Shown here piece by piece: positions 10,915-19,993 of a DNA stretch of 64,000 nucleotides. The notes beneath the pieces were generated by a model. The model was not told the DNA's origin, ran no database searches, and saw only the letters and a list, made by a program, of their open reading frames with translations. The stretch is from Advenella incenata (GTDB lineage: Bacteria > Pseudomonadota > Gammaproteobacteria > Burkholderiales > Burkholderiaceae_B), in the NCBI RefSeq assembly GCF_004217095.1, contig NZ_SHKO01000005.1:186001-250000 (forward strand). The letters run 5' to 3'. A program made the position numbers and the translations under genes. The stretch's first letter is position 1. Each line of letters opens with the position of its first letter.

Positions 10915-11805
10915 TTACTGTGAAGACTGGCTTGTGCTTACTCTCATACGCCTGACGTCGCGCTGGGGCGGCGCGCCAAAAAGGCGACTGTATTCGCGAT
11001 TAAATTGCGATGCGCTTTCATACCCGACCAGTCCACCGACATGGCCGGCATCCAGATTCTGGTTGAGCATCAATTGCCGGGCTTGCTGCAGGCGCAATTG
11101 CTTTTGAAATTGCAACGGGCTCATGCCGGTAATGGCGCGAAAATGGTGTCGGAATGTCGACGAACTCATTCCCGCACGGGCCGCCAGCTCATCGGCATTC
11201 ATCGGTTGCGTGTAATTCTGTTTGAGCCAGGCCACGGCCTTGGCGATTTTCTGGCTGGGCGAGCCGGCCGCCACCAAATGCAGCAACTGCGGGCCATGCG
11301 GGCCGGTCAGCAGCCGGATCGTGATTTCCTGTTGAATTAAAGGCGCCAGGCGCGGCGCCAGCGCAGGCTCGTTCAGCAGGTTGACCATGCGGATCAGGGC
11401 ATCGGCCAGCGCATTATCCAGCTTTTGTACCGTCACGGGTTGGCACGCAGTGTCCTTGGCCGGCCGAAGCAATTGCATTTCAGCTGCAATTTGCACAATT
11501 GAATGCGCATCCAGCGCCAGCATCAAACCAAGATAGGGCTCTCGCGAGCTGGCCTGAGTTACGCGTGACAGCACCGGCAGATCGATGGTCGCCAGCAGGC
11601 ACTGGCTGGGCCCATACTCAACCACCCTGTCTACAAGCGTGACCTGCTTGGCGCCTTGCGCGACCACACCCAGGCCAAAGCCATAGATGCAATGCAGCGG
11701 CTCAGTAGGCGAATGGCGGCGATGGAACGTGAGCGATGGAATAGGCGTGATGTGATCCCCATCCGTGGGGGCAAAGGCATTGATCGCATGTGCCAGGGCA
11801 CTCAT
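10915..11805 (-). CDS. AraC-family transcriptional regulator
   Basis: A 296-residue regulator with an N-terminal AraC_N-type sensing domain (about 20-170) and two C-terminal helix-turn-helix motifs (about 195-290; MNADELAARAGMSSSTFRHH, and HVGGLVGYESASQFNREYSR). I use the ATG at 11803-11805, which has AGAGG seven bases upstream, rather than an in-frame ATG 20 codons earlier that lacks a site. This AraC subgroup often sits beside aldehyde reductases and oxidoreductases. Here it lies upstream of the molybdenum hydroxylase pair on the same strand and may control it. Confidence 0.85.
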   Translation of the reverse strand: MSALAHAINAFAPTDGDHITPIPSLTFHRRHSPTEPLHCIYGFGLGVVAQGAKQVTLVDRVVEYGPSQCLLATIDLPVLSRVTQASSREPYLGLMLALDAHSIVQIAAEMQLLRPAKDTACQPVTVQKLDNALADALIRMVNLLNEPALAPRLAPLIQQEITIRLLTGPHGPQLLHLVAAGSPSQKIAKAVAWLKQNYTQPMNADELAARAGMSSSTFRHHFRAITGMSPLQFQKQLRLQQARQLMLNQNLDAGHVGGLVGYESASQFNREYSRLFGAPPQRDVRRMRVSTSQSSQ

Positions 11806-12042
11806 GGTGTGACCTCTGAAATTGTTGATGTTTTGGAAGTGTACACGAGGAAAATGTGTCCTCACGAATGCTCAATATACACCCGTCCACTGCTCAAGCA
11901 TGGGGCATGCATGGATCCTGGCACAAGACCGAGCCTTGGCTACAGGTGGGTTGGCGACAAATGCTTTGCTAAAGAAGCTTTGCCGCTGCCCGACCACATT
12001 GGCCGCGCCCGTCCCAACAGCACCACATCGCCACGCCAAACC

Positions 12043-12065
12043 AGCCAGGGTCGCAAGCCCTGGCT
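12043..12065 (-). terminator. Possible hairpin after ilvD
   Basis: Perfect 8-bp stem AGCCAGGG/CCCTGGCT with a 7-base loop, 16 bases beyond the ilvD stop. There is no T-run on the minus strand after it, so it is a weak terminator candidate at best. Confidence 0.35.
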
Positions 12066-12080
12066 ACACTCAGTGCCTGC

Positions 12081-13766
12081 TCAGAACTTGTCCAGCACCG
12101 CGCCCGTGCTTGCAGGCGACGCATTGAACGCAAACTTGGCCTGAACGCCGCGCAGGTAACGGGGTTTGGGCGCTGTCCACTTTGCCCGCCGAGCATCAAT
12201 ATCTGTCTCGGGTACATTCAACTGTAATAACAGTTGGTGCGCATCGATCGTGATGGCGTCGCCTTCCTGAACCAGGGCAATAGTCCCGCCAACGGCAGCT
12301 TCCGGCGTCACGTGGCCCACCACCATTCCCCAGGTCCCGCCCGAGAATCGGCCGTCGGTGATCAGGCCGACCGAATCGCCCAGGCCCGCACCAATCAATG
12401 CCCCCGTGGGAGCCAGCATTTCCGGCATACCCGGGCCGCCCTTGGGGCCAAGGTAACGCAGCACCATCACGTCGCCTGCCTTGATCTTGCCATCCAGAAT
12501 GGCTTGCAGTGCAGATTGTTCATCATCGAACACGCGCGCCGGGCCAGTAATGACCGGGTTCTTCAGGCCGGTTATTTTGGCCACTGCACCATCAGGCGAC
12601 AGATTACCTTTGAGGATGGCCAGATGTCCCTGCTTGTACAAAGCCTGCTCGATGGTCTTGATCACCTGTTGGTCTGCTGCGGGCGTATCCGGCACGTTTT
12701 CAAGCGTCTGAGCAATCGTCTGACCGGTAATCGTGATGCAGTCGCCGTTGATCAGCCCTGCATTGAGCAGAATCTTCATGACTTGCTGCACCCCACCCGC
12801 CTTGTGAAAATCCACTGCCAGGAAGTGCCCGCTGGGCTTCAGATCGCAAATGACGGGGACCCGCTGACGCACGCGCTCGAAGTCGTCAATGGTCCAGTCA
12901 ACATCGGCGGCATGGGCAATGGCCAGCATATGCAGTACGGCATTGGTAGACCCGCCGGTCGCCATGATGACGCTGACCGCATTTTCGATCGACTGGCGGG
13001 TGACGATATCGCGCGGCTTCAGATCCTGCTCAATCGCCTTGAGCAGCACCCGGGCCGATTCGCTGGCGGAATTGGTTTTTTCATCGTGCACATTGGCCAT
13101 GGTCGACGAATATGGCAGACTCATGCCCATGGCTTCGAACGCGGAGCTCATGGTATTGGCGGTATACATGCCGCCGCAAGATCCCGGGCCCGGAATGGCA
13201 TGCAACTCAATCTGCCGCAGTTGCTCGTCGCTCATGCGGCCCGCTGCGTTCTCGCCTACGGCCTCGAAAACGCTGACAATATTCAAATCTTTATTGTTCA
13301 GGCGCCCTGGCAAAATCGTGCCGCCGTACACATAAATGGAAGGCACGTTGGCCCGCAGCATGCCCATCATGCCGCCGGGCATGTTCTTGTCGCAGCCACC
13401 AATAACCACTACACCGTCCATCCACTGGCCTTGCACGCAAGTTTCCACGCAGTCGGCAATGACTTCGCGCGAAACCAGCGAATATTTCATTCCTTCGGTC
13501 CCCATGGCCATGCCATCGGAAATGGTGGGCGTGCCAAATACCTGAGCATTGCCCCCCGAGGACTCGATGGCCTCAATCGCCGCATCGGCCAGTTTCTGCA
13601 AGCCGCTGTTACAGGGTGTGATGGTGCTATAACCATTGGCTACGCCAACCATGGGCTTGACGAAGTCTTCTTCCTTGTATCCCAGAGCGTAATACATGGA
13701 GCGGTTTGGCGCACGCGCCGGGCCTTGTGTGATGTTTGCTGAGCGCAGACGTTTGGGCGAGTTCAT
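12081..13766 (-). CDS. ilvD: Dihydroxy-acid dehydratase
   Basis: Enzyme of 561 residues that dehydrates 2,3-dihydroxy-isovalerate and 2,3-dihydroxy-3-methylvalerate to the keto acids for valine and isoleucine. Expected signatures are present: HITQG-like [50 protein letters not shown] and [10 protein letters not shown]. Three Fe-S cysteines lie in TPCNSG, GGCDKN and GSCGG. I place the start at the ATG 13764-13766, preceded by AAGGAAGG; an in-frame ATG 17 codons upstream gives a non-homologous extension. It stands alone here, away from other ilv genes. Confidence 0.93.
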   Translation of the reverse strand: MNSPKRLRSANITQGPARAPNRSMYYALGYKEEDFVKPMVGVANGYSTITPCNSGLQKLADAAIEAIESSGGNAQVFGTPTISDGMAMGTEGMKYSLVSREVIADCVETCVQGQWMDGVVVIGGCDKNMPGGMMGMLRANVPSIYVYGGTILPGRLNNKDLNIVSVFEAVGENAAGRMSDEQLRQIELHAIPGPGSCGGMYTANTMSSAFEAMGMSLPYSSTMANVHDEKTNSASESARVLLKAIEQDLKPRDIVTRQSIENAVSVIMATGGSTNAVLHMLAIAHAADVDWTIDDFERVRQRVPVICDLKPSGHFLAVDFHKAGGVQQVMKILLNAGLINGDCITITGQTIAQTLENVPDTPAADQQVIKTIEQALYKQGHLAILKGNLSPDGAVAKITGLKNPVITGPARVFDDEQSALQAILDGKIKAGDVMVLRYLGPKGGPGMPEMLAPTGALIGAGLGDSVGLITDGRFSGGTWGMVVGHVTPEAAVGGTIALVQEGDAITIDAHQLLLQLNVPETDIDARRAKWTAPKPRYLRGVQAKFAFNASPASTGAVLDKF

Positions 13767-13970
13767 AGCCTTCCTTGAATCGGACGAAGTGGACAGGGAC
13801 CGGCATAACCGGTGCAAATCAGTAGCGTGGGGTCAAGTTTACATCCTTACCGGCTTCGCGTGGCCCCAGCGCATCAGTCCGCCGAGCGTCAGGCAGCAAT
13901 TACGATTGAAATTTTTGAATTCTCGTCAAAGAGATGCTGTAAAAACCATGGGAATAGTCAAAAAGGGGAA

Positions 13971-14060
13971 ATGACAAACCAGAAAACACGCCAAACAGCG
14001 ATGCGGTCTGCAACAGGCCGGCAGCAATGGCATCTGGCACAATCGCACGCAAATAGCTAA
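13971..14060 (+). CDS. Possible small ORF, 29 residues
   Basis: ATG preceded by AAAAAGGGGAA, a strong ribosome-site-like stretch, but at very short spacing. The peptide begins MTNQKTRQTAMRSATG and has no recognised domain. A second small frame starts 17 bases after its stop with its own AAGGAA. Evidence is limited to ribosome sites and spacing; it may be chance. Confidence 0.2.
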   Translation: MTNQKTRQTAMRSATGRQQWHLAQSHANS

Positions 14061-14076
14061 AAGTAAGGAACAACGA

Positions 14077-14190
14077 GTGCAACGCCCTTTTGCCGGAGCC
14101 GATTGCCCGGTGTTGGCTGATGATTATTTTGCTTTGAACGATGAGTATTGGTCGATTGCACTAACAGACCGAACCGAGAGACTGAACTGA
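14077..14190 (+). CDS. Possible small ORF, 37 residues
   Basis: GTG start with AAGGAA about six bases upstream. The acidic peptide begins MQRPFAGADCPVLADDYFAL and ends in ALTDRTERLN. Its composition looks more protein-like than most short frames here, but I do not recognise it. Could be a genuine small protein or the remnant of a larger gene. Confidence 0.25.
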   Translation: MQRPFAGADCPVLADDYFALNDEYWSIALTDRTERLN

Positions 14191-14209
14191 GCACAGGGAT
14201 GTCTCGAGA

Positions 14210-14221
14210 GCTCACGTGAGC
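14210..14221. repeat. Perfect 12-bp palindrome
   Basis: GCTCACGTGAGC, fully symmetric around ACGT, 18 bases left of a stronger inverted repeat. Could be a protein-binding site; no regulator can be assigned. Confidence 0.4.
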
Positions 14222-14238
14222 CGGGCATTCGGAGGTCA

Positions 14239-14267
14239 CGAGATATGGCACAGGGCGCCATATCTCG
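14239..14267. repeat. Perfect 11-bp inverted repeat with 7-base loop
   Basis: CGAGATATGGC (14239-14249) pairs with GCCATATCTCG (14257-14267). No T-run follows on either strand, so a simple terminator is unlikely. It may be an operator or an RNA structure between ilvD and the lipoprotein gene. Confidence 0.45.
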
Positions 14268-14351
14268 ATCAAATATCATGCGCAATAACGCGTTGAGCAC
14301 TAACGGATATTACTATCGTCAGACGCTGCGATTGGTCTTGCGCGAGACATT

Positions 14352-14582
14352 TCAGGGTTGTGCCGTGGGCGCGGGTGCGGTTGGCGTGGACTGAGTCGTT
14401 GGCGCTGGCGCAGTTTGCATAGAATCAGTTGTTGGCGAACCGGATGTCATGGGCGCTTGCGCACTGGTGTCCGCTGCGGTTGAAGCTCCGGAATCATAGC
14501 CGCTGCCTGCGCAGCCAGCCAGTGCGGCGACGCCGGAAAAAGTGGCAACCAGAAACAGCGAGCGAGTCAATCTTTTCGTCAT
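14352..14582 (-). CDS. Small putative lipoprotein, Thr/Pro/Ala-rich
   Basis: A 76-residue protein with a lipoprotein signal (basic MTKRLTR, hydrophobic core, lipobox LAGC with Cys at about 24). The rest is low-complexity, rich in Ser, Thr, Pro and Ala, with repeated APTTQST/TAPAPTAQP units near the C-terminus. A GAAGG-type ribosome site precedes the ATG. Such proteins are often envelope-stress or surface lipoproteins, but no function can be given. It is followed by the hairpin region at 14239-14267. Confidence 0.6.
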   Translation of the reverse strand: MTKRLTRSLFLVATFSGVAALAGCAGSGYDSGASTAADTSAQAPMTSGSPTTDSMQTAPAPTTQSTPTAPAPTAQP

Positions 14583-14739
14583 ATACCTTCCTTTGAAGAT
14601 GGGTTTACAAGTCTAGCGCCTTCATTCTTCGCGCTTTCAAAGGGAAGGTCATTACAGAGCATCATTAAATACGTGATTTTGTAATCGTAGAACGCCCCGG
14701 TTTTGGCCACTTTTATTTTCTACATGGATGATTCGCAAC

Positions 14740-14776
14740 AAAAAAAACCAGCAAGACACCTGAATCCGGGTGTCTT
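14740..14776 (-). terminator. Rho-independent terminator of the quinone reductase gene
   Basis: Read on the minus strand: 8-bp stem AAGACACC/GGTGTCTT with an 8-base loop (14753-14776), then a run of eight T (A on the plus strand at 14740-14747). It lies 35 bases beyond the stop of the gene at 14812. Confidence 0.85.
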
Positions 14777-14811
14777 ACTCTTTAACGATTTAAGAGCGAA
14801 TATGCGTAACA

Positions 14812-15675
14812 TTAAGCGTCTAGCGCGTTTTGCTCGGCGGGCAAAAGATCATGTTGATCAATCACTGCCCGTTGTTGCGGCAAGGCCTTTTCATCCGGAG
14901 GTGAAACGTGAACAGCGAAACCGGCTTGTCCCTGGGCCAGCTCTGGGCGCAGCGTCAATTGCGGGATATGATAGTCTCCGGCGTTCTGCTTGCGAAACGC
15001 AATGGGCGCTGTTGTCCAAAGCGTATCCAGCCGCTGTCCGAGTTCATTGCACACCTTGGCAAACGCCCCGGTATCGATCTTGCCCGTGCGGTAGATCACA
15101 TGCGGCGGCAGCACGTCAAAGCCTGGATAAAACAGGATACCGTGCTGGATGGGAAACAGGATGTCATTGATCGGCCCGTTAATGCCGCGCGGCTCGTAGT
15201 GCGATGCCCAACCACCCGCCGTTACCACCAGCATGGCGCGTTTGCCGGCCAGCAGCCCTTCTCCGAAGCGGTCCCCCCAATGCGTGTCCGAGTGCTCCCC
15301 CACTCCGTAGGCAAAACCGTAGGCATAGACGCGGTCGACCCAGCCCTTGAGAATCGCCGGCATGGAATACCACCAAAGCGGAAATTGCAGAATAACCGTA
15401 TCGGCCCACAGCAACTTGTTTTGCTCCTGTTCGATGTCGAGGCTCTGCGTACCGTTCACGAACGCCTGCTGGGAATCTAAAGAAGGATCAAAGCGCGCGC
15501 CCGGTGTCGGTGAGCGATTATCCTGGGGATCCAATGCGCTCTTCCACTGCATTGCATACAGATCCGAAACCTTAACCGTATGACCAGCATGCTCCAGCCG
15601 CTGGACAATGAAATTTTTTATTGACCCGTTCAGCGAACGGGGCTCGGGGTGCGCATAAACGACAAGCACATTCAT
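14812..15675 (-). CDS. NAD(P)H:quinone oxidoreductase, flavodoxin-like fold
   Basis: A 287-residue protein of the Flavodoxin_2/NQO1 family, which reduces quinones, azo dyes or nitro compounds in two-electron steps with FMN or FAD. The N-terminus shows the strand-loop NVLVVYAHPEPRSLNGSI typical of the family. The flavin-contacting QFPLWWYSMPAILKGWVDRV and a Gly-rich region (VVTAGGWASHYEPRGI) follow. It is divergent from a LysR gene with 89 bases between the starts, so regulation by that protein is likely. It ends at a clear terminator and is monocistronic. Confidence 0.85.
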   Translation of the reverse strand: MNVLVVYAHPEPRSLNGSIKNFIVQRLEHAGHTVKVSDLYAMQWKSALDPQDNRSPTPGARFDPSLDSQQAFVNGTQSLDIEQEQNKLLWADTVILQFPLWWYSMPAILKGWVDRVYAYGFAYGVGEHSDTHWGDRFGEGLLAGKRAMLVVTAGGWASHYEPRGINGPINDILFPIQHGILFYPGFDVLPPHVIYRTGKIDTGAFAKVCNELGQRLDTLWTTAPIAFRKQNAGDYHIPQLTLRPELAQGQAGFAVHVSPPDEKALPQQRAVIDQHDLLPAEQNALDA

Positions 15676-15764
15676 GATGCAGTCCTTTCTGGTAAATGAA
15701 TACGCTTACGATACGTTTTTATGCAGTATATTAGAAATGAATTTTTAAAATTTCAGGTATTTCC

Positions 15765-16661
15765 ATGGACAATTGCTTGCGGCGTCTGGATCTTAATCTA
15801 CTGGTTACGCTGGACGCCCTGCTGGCCGAACATAATGTCACGCGGGCAGCCGAGCGCCTGCACCTGGCCCAGCCCACCGTCAGCCTGCAGCTGGCCCGAT
15901 TGCGGGAAGCCTTTGGCGACCCGTTATTACTACCCGGGCCACGGGGTATGCGACCCACCGCCCGCGCCGACGAACTGCGACAGCCGCTAAGACAGGCGCT
16001 CGAAGCCTTGACGCAGGCGGTGACGCCGTCCGGCCCGTTTGACCCGGCCCAGAGCCACCAAACCTGGCGTGTTGCAGCGTCAGACTATGGCGAAACCAGT
16101 ATTTTGCTTCCGGCGCTGGCAGGGTTGCGATCAGCGGCGCCCAATGCGCGCATGGCGATTCTGGCACTCAATCCTCAGGCGCTGGCCAGCCAGGCAGAAC
16201 AGGCGCACATTGATCTGGCGTTTCACATCAGCTCGGAAGCACCGTTGCAACTGCGACGCCGTTCATTGTTTAATGAAAGCTATGTACTGGCAGCGCGCAC
16301 TGGCCATCCAGCACTACAACGCACACTCACCGTAACGCAGTTCTGTAAGCTGGACCATGTGATTGTGTCACCTGACAATGGCGGCTTTCATGGCGTGACC
16401 GATACGGCCCTGGCAGCGAAAGGCCTGACACGACGCGTTGCGCTGTCGGTGCCGCATTTTTTGTTTCTTGAGGCAGTCCTGGCCAACACCGATCTGGTGG
16501 CAATGGTCCCATCGCGGCTGATCAAGCACAACACGGCGCTGCAGGTTGTTGCGCCTCCGTTGGAGATACCGGGCTTTGAAATGCTCATGCTCTGGCACGA
16601 CCGCGTCCATCGCGACCCTTCTCATCAATGGTTGCGCGAACATATCGTCCGTTTTTTGTAA
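15765..16661 (+). CDS. LysR-family regulator, NodD/LinR-like
   Basis: A 298-residue LysR protein. The opening LRRLDLNLLVTLDALLAEHNVTRAAERLHLAQPTVS covers the winged helix-turn-helix and is typical of the NodD/SyrM-like branch. An effector domain follows from about residue 92. It is divergently placed from the quinone reductase gene, whose promoter must lie in the AT-rich 89-base gap, so an electrophile- or quinone-responsive role is plausible. The effector is unknown. Confidence 0.85.
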   Translation: MDNCLRRLDLNLLVTLDALLAEHNVTRAAERLHLAQPTVSLQLARLREAFGDPLLLPGPRGMRPTARADELRQPLRQALEALTQAVTPSGPFDPAQSHQTWRVAASDYGETSILLPALAGLRSAAPNARMAILALNPQALASQAEQAHIDLAFHISSEAPLQLRRRSLFNESYVLAARTGHPALQRTLTVTQFCKLDHVIVSPDNGGFHGVTDTALAAKGLTRRVALSVPHFLFLEAVLANTDLVAMVPSRLIKHNTALQVVAPPLEIPGFEMLMLWHDRVHRDPSHQWLREHIVRFL

Positions 16662-16773
16662 CCCGCGCACAGCCAGGTAGGGATTGGCCCGGGCCTGGCA
16701 CAGATCGCAGCAATGCTATTTGCTGTCATTGTGAAACTATATAATTTGCAGACCCACTTTTCCCTGAGGATTT

Positions 16774-17109
16774 ATGTTCAATATCTATCTTATTCTTGCC
16801 ATCTCGATCTGTGCCGAGACCCTTGCCACCACGATGATGAAAGCATCTCACGGATTCACCCAATTAGGCCCGAGCATAGTTGTCGTTATCGGCTACGCTA
16901 TTTCCTTCTATGGCCTGTCGCAGGTCGTAAAAACCATGAACATCGGCATAGCCTATGCAATCTGGGGCGGCATGGGCATCTTTCTTGTTTCGATTATGTC
17001 GTTCCTGTTTTACAAGCAGCGGCTTGATCTGCCGGCAATTGTGGGCATGCTGTTTATTGCACTTGGCATTGTGATCATTCAGCTTTTTTCCAAGTCTGTC
17101 ACACATTAA
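16774..17109 (+). CDS. Small multidrug resistance (SMR) efflux protein
   Basis: A 111-residue protein with four membrane helices, the standard SMR length. Glu15 in ISICAETLATTMMKAS aligns with EmrE Glu14, the shared proton/drug-binding residue. AIWGGMG in helix 3 matches the conserved Trp-Gly region. The family exports quaternary ammonium and other lipophilic cations by proton antiport as a dimer. GAGG precedes the ATG. It stands alone, with no paired SMR gene for a heterodimer. Confidence 0.88.
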   Translation: MFNIYLILAISICAETLATTMMKASHGFTQLGPSIVVVIGYAISFYGLSQVVKTMNIGIAYAIWGGMGIFLVSIMSFLFYKQRLDLPAIVGMLFIALGIVIIQLFSKSVTH

Positions 17110-17399
17110 TATTTGGTGGACAGGCTGGTTCGAACGCTCGTGTGGCAAGCGGCCATGTGCCGTGCCTGACTTAAGGTAGTCCAGGCATAGGTTTTGGTTT
17201 TGGAAGCCGGCGTGAGCGGAGCCAAGCTGTTTACGCATTCTGACCGCCCAATATCGCCCTGTCTGCATTGCCTGGAATCCTATGTCGTTTGTGATGGCAT
17301 GCAGAACGCCGATGGATGCCAGGCCAATACTGATTCATTTGCAATCACGGTTATGTCTACCCCTTCGCTATAATACCGGGTCATGCATGGAGCAACGAC

Positions 17400-18593
17400 T
17401 TGATAGAAACCGATAAAAACGTAAAGCTACTCCAAATCCCAGGGGTTGCCTCGCTGCTGCTGGTCGTGGGACTTGGGATCGGCAGTTTCAGCCTCCTGCT
17501 GCCACTGTCCCCAGACTGGGCAATCAGGGGCGGCGCCAGCGAAGCCGCTGCAGGCAGCGTGACGGCCATCCTGATGGCCTTCACCATCCTGACCCAACTG
17601 TCCGTCAACCGCGCGCTCAAGCGATTCGGCTGGGGCCCGGTGTTGGCCACTGGGTTACTATCACTGGGCGCCCCCGCCATATTGCAAGCGACATCTTCTG
17701 AGCTGCCTGTCATTCTGCTTTCAAGCGCGGTGCGCGGCATCGGCTTTGGCATATTGACCGTAGGAGGCGCAACCGCTATCGCACTGCTTGTGCCTGCGGC
17801 ACGTCGTGGCGCAGCCGTTGGCATCTATGGCCTGGCGGTGGCGGGGCCACAACTTGTACTTGTCTCATCGGCGCCTATACTTGAACAGCATTTGGGCAAA
17901 CTCGTAGTTACGCTGTTCGCTACCCTGCCCGTACTGGGCCTGTACTGGACGCATTCCCTTGGCCGTCTGCTTAATGAACACACCAGCCCGCAAAATTCGT
18001 CCGCCGCACACGCGATCACGCACGGCAAATCCACCCTCCGGGTCATCTCCCCTGTCTTGTTATCGCTCGTGATTGTGACCAGTAGCGGCGGCGCCATCCT
18101 GACGTTCGCCAGCCAGATTACCGCTGATGCAGCCTCGGCCACGATTGCGCTGCTCTGCCTGACCGGCTTTGCAACTCCTACCCGCTGGGCCTTTGGCTCG
18201 TTAAGTGATCGCTACCCTGCCCGGTACCTGATCTTCGGACTGGCTTTGGCGTGCTGCCTGGGCATGGCTGTGCTTGGCGCGTCGGTACTGGAATCAAGCG
18301 CGGCCTGGGACCTGGCCTTGCTTTATCTTGGCAGTACCCTGCTGGGCGTTTCCTACGGAGGCATGCAAAGCGCAACCCTGGTATGCGCCTACCGGCTCGC
18401 CGGCAACAGCCGCTTGGCCCAGGTCTCTGTTTTGTGGAACGTCACCTTCGATTTGGGAACTGGGCTCGGCGCAATGTTAACCGGCATTATTGCAGCAACG
18501 ACAGGATTTGCGGCTGCATTTGGCTTTCTGAGCATCGCAGCGGTGCTCAGTGCAATCCTTATCCTGACAAGCCTTCAGTCATTGAAGGCGTAA
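17400..18593 (+). CDS. MFS transporter
   Basis: Carrier of 397 residues with about 12 membrane helices. It starts at TTG, chosen because GGAG lies eight bases upstream and the product then begins with a short cytosolic segment before helix 1 (GVASLLLVVGLGIGSFSLLLPL). The motif SVNRALKRFGWGPVLATG between helices 2 and 3 is a loose version of the MFS signature. I cannot place it in a substrate subfamily; a CynX/NimT-like or drug-efflux carrier is possible. It is monocistronic and convergent with the sigma factor operon. Confidence 0.75.
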   Translation: MIETDKNVKLLQIPGVASLLLVVGLGIGSFSLLLPLSPDWAIRGGASEAAAGSVTAILMAFTILTQLSVNRALKRFGWGPVLATGLLSLGAPAILQATSSELPVILLSSAVRGIGFGILTVGGATAIALLVPAARRGAAVGIYGLAVAGPQLVLVSSAPILEQHLGKLVVTLFATLPVLGLYWTHSLGRLLNEHTSPQNSSAAHAITHGKSTLRVISPVLLSLVIVTSSGGAILTFASQITADAASATIALLCLTGFATPTRWAFGSLSDRYPARYLIFGLALACCLGMAVLGASVLESSAAWDLALLYLGSTLLGVSYGGMQSATLVCAYRLAGNSRLAQVSVLWNVTFDLGTGLGAMLTGIIAATTGFAAAFGFLSIAAVLSAILILTSLQSLKA

Positions 18594-18764
18594 TTACAGT
18601 AGCATCGCGCAAAGAACCACCGCCGTGAGACCGAGGCCAGGGCGACACCTGAACACAGCTGACTGAACGCAGTGTAAGCCCACTGTCGTTTGTGAGACGA
18701 TCAACCATGGTGAGATCCCCCTGTACCCTAACCACCACGGCGCTTTGGCAAAATACCGTGCCAT

Positions 18765-19406
18765 TTACCAGCGCAGCAGCCTGGGAGCAAGCAGCGCGCC
18801 AATAACAGTCGGAATCAGCATGCCGGCGATGTACCAGACAGCCCAGAAAGCCACTTCCATTTCCGGGCAATGCAGACAATAGATCAGCGTTGCCACGGCA
18901 CCCGATAGCAGCCCGGCGGCAGCGCCTGCAGTACGCAAGCGGGTGGGCGCCATGCCTTTCATGGCCCAGAAGGTGGCAATAAAGCCAGGGACGGCCAGGT
19001 AGGCAATGTTAAATGGGCAACTGCGCCAGGAGACGCCCAGCACCATCGTCAGACGTTCCGAGGCCGGTGCAAACCCCAGCGTCAGCACAGCGGCGACCAC
19101 CACGGCAACAACGGGTATCGCCATGGCCGTCCAGCGTCGGCCAACGAGTGCGCCCGGCCGTGCAAGACGCGCCATCACCAGGAATGCGCCCACGGCCATC
19201 ACAGCCGGAAATGCCAGCTTGGCCCAGAACAGCGGTGTACCCAGCATGACCGGCAGGTCCGGCCTGACGCCAAACCCGGTCAACAGCAGCACAACGGCGC
19301 CGACAGCGCTAATCACCAGCGCCCAGCTGTAGCGGCGAGCCACCATGGTTTGGTCCGCGGGTTGCGCGTTATTGGTTAACAGTGCGACCAGATCGTCTGT
19401 TTTCAT
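18765..19406 (-). CDS. nrsF2: NrsF-family (DUF1109) anti-sigma factor, two-cysteine type
   Basis: A 213-residue integral membrane protein with six hydrophobic segments and the DUF1109/NrsF pattern (KTDDLVALL at the N-terminus, later [20 protein letters not shown]). NrsF proteins hold an ECF sigma factor at the membrane until metal or oxidative stress. Cys130 (SWRSCPFN) and Cys180 (LHCPEME) match the position and context of the two cysteines needed for release in Caulobacter NrsF; Cys177 is an extra one. The start codon overlaps the sigma gene stop by four bases, so they are translationally coupled. Last gene of the bufferin operon. The numbered symbol is mine, to separate it from its paralogue. 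Confidence 0.85.
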   Translation of the reverse strand: MKTDDLVALLTNNAQPADQTMVARRYSWALVISAVGAVVLLLTGFGVRPDLPVMLGTPLFWAKLAFPAVMAVGAFLVMARLARPGALVGRRWTAMAIPVVAVVVAAVLTLGFAPASERLTMVLGVSWRSCPFNIAYLAVPGFIATFWAMKGMAPTRLRTAGAAAGLLSGAVATLIYCLHCPEMEVAFWAVWYIAGMLIPTVIGALLAPRLLRW

Positions 19407-19993
19407 GTTGTACCTCGTATTATGGCGGCCAGTGCTTTCAGGCCCCTGTGAATTCCGACTTTAACGGCCGATTCGGACAGGCCGGTCAATTGCGCAGTCT
19501 CTGCCACGGTCAGGCCCTTTAGCTTGACATGCACAATAGGCAGGCGATAGCGATCCGGCAATTGGGACAGCAGCTTGTCCACGTCGCGTCGCGCTTGCGC
19601 CGCCTCCTGATCGGACTCTGCAAAGAGTTCCTGCTGTTGGCTGTCCAGCGGCTCATTCCATGCCTCGTAGCGATAGCGCCCGCGCAGATAGTCGGCCATT
19701 TTGTAGCGGGCGATGGCATACGTCCAGGCAGTCAGTGGCTGATCGGGCAAATAAGTATGGCGAGCATTGTGCACCGCGATCAAAATTTCCTGCACGATAT
19801 CTTCAATTTCGTCAGGGATATCGCTCAATCGCCTGCGCAGAAAAGCGCGCAGATTCCCTCCCAGGGCTTGCAGAAAAGCGTGATAGCACTGCGTATCCCC
19901 GTCGAGCCCGGCCAGAAACAACGCCTTGAGCTGGCGTTCGGTTTCCTGCGCTTTCGTGCTTTGGGCTGCACTTTGCACGCCGGGCCTCACCAT
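19403..19993 (-). CDS. sigF: ECF RNA polymerase sigma factor, SigF-like
   Basis: A 196-residue sigma-70 family factor. Region 2 covers about residues 28-100 ([20 protein letters not shown], then [15 protein letters not shown]). Region 4 covers about 140-190 ([19 protein letters not shown], then [18 protein letters not shown]). I use the ATG at 19991-19993, which overlaps the stop of the preceding anti-sigma gene by seven bases. The longer upstream frame only translates that gene in the wrong frame. It sits between two NrsF genes behind bufABC and DoxX, the same association as SigF with gold- and copper-induced genes in Caulobacter. It probably recognises the GTAACC-N16-CGAA site upstream of bufA. 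Confidence 0.87.
   Translation of the reverse strand: MVRPGVQSAAQSTKAQETERQLKALFLAGLDGDTQCYHAFLQALGGNLRAFLRRRLSDIPDEIEDIVQEILIAVHNARHTYLPDQPLTAWTYAIARYKMADYLRGRYRYEAWNEPLDSQQQELFAESDQEAAQARRDVDKLLSQLPDRYRLPIVHVKLKGLTVAETAQLTGLSESAVKVGIHRGLKALAAIIRGTT

Larger units (their letters stand above)
13767..14351. other. Intergenic region between ilvD and a lipoprotein gene
   Basis: About 585 bases. It holds two possible tiny plus-strand frames (13971-14060 and 14077-14190) and two strong inverted repeats (14210-14221 and 14239-14267), all listed separately. Nothing else is supported. Confidence 0.5.

Noticed and set aside
12234-13742. Long open frame of 502 codons on the plus strand
   Set aside because: It lies wholly antisense to ilvD, which is unmistakable; the frame is a by-product of its codon bias and has no domain.
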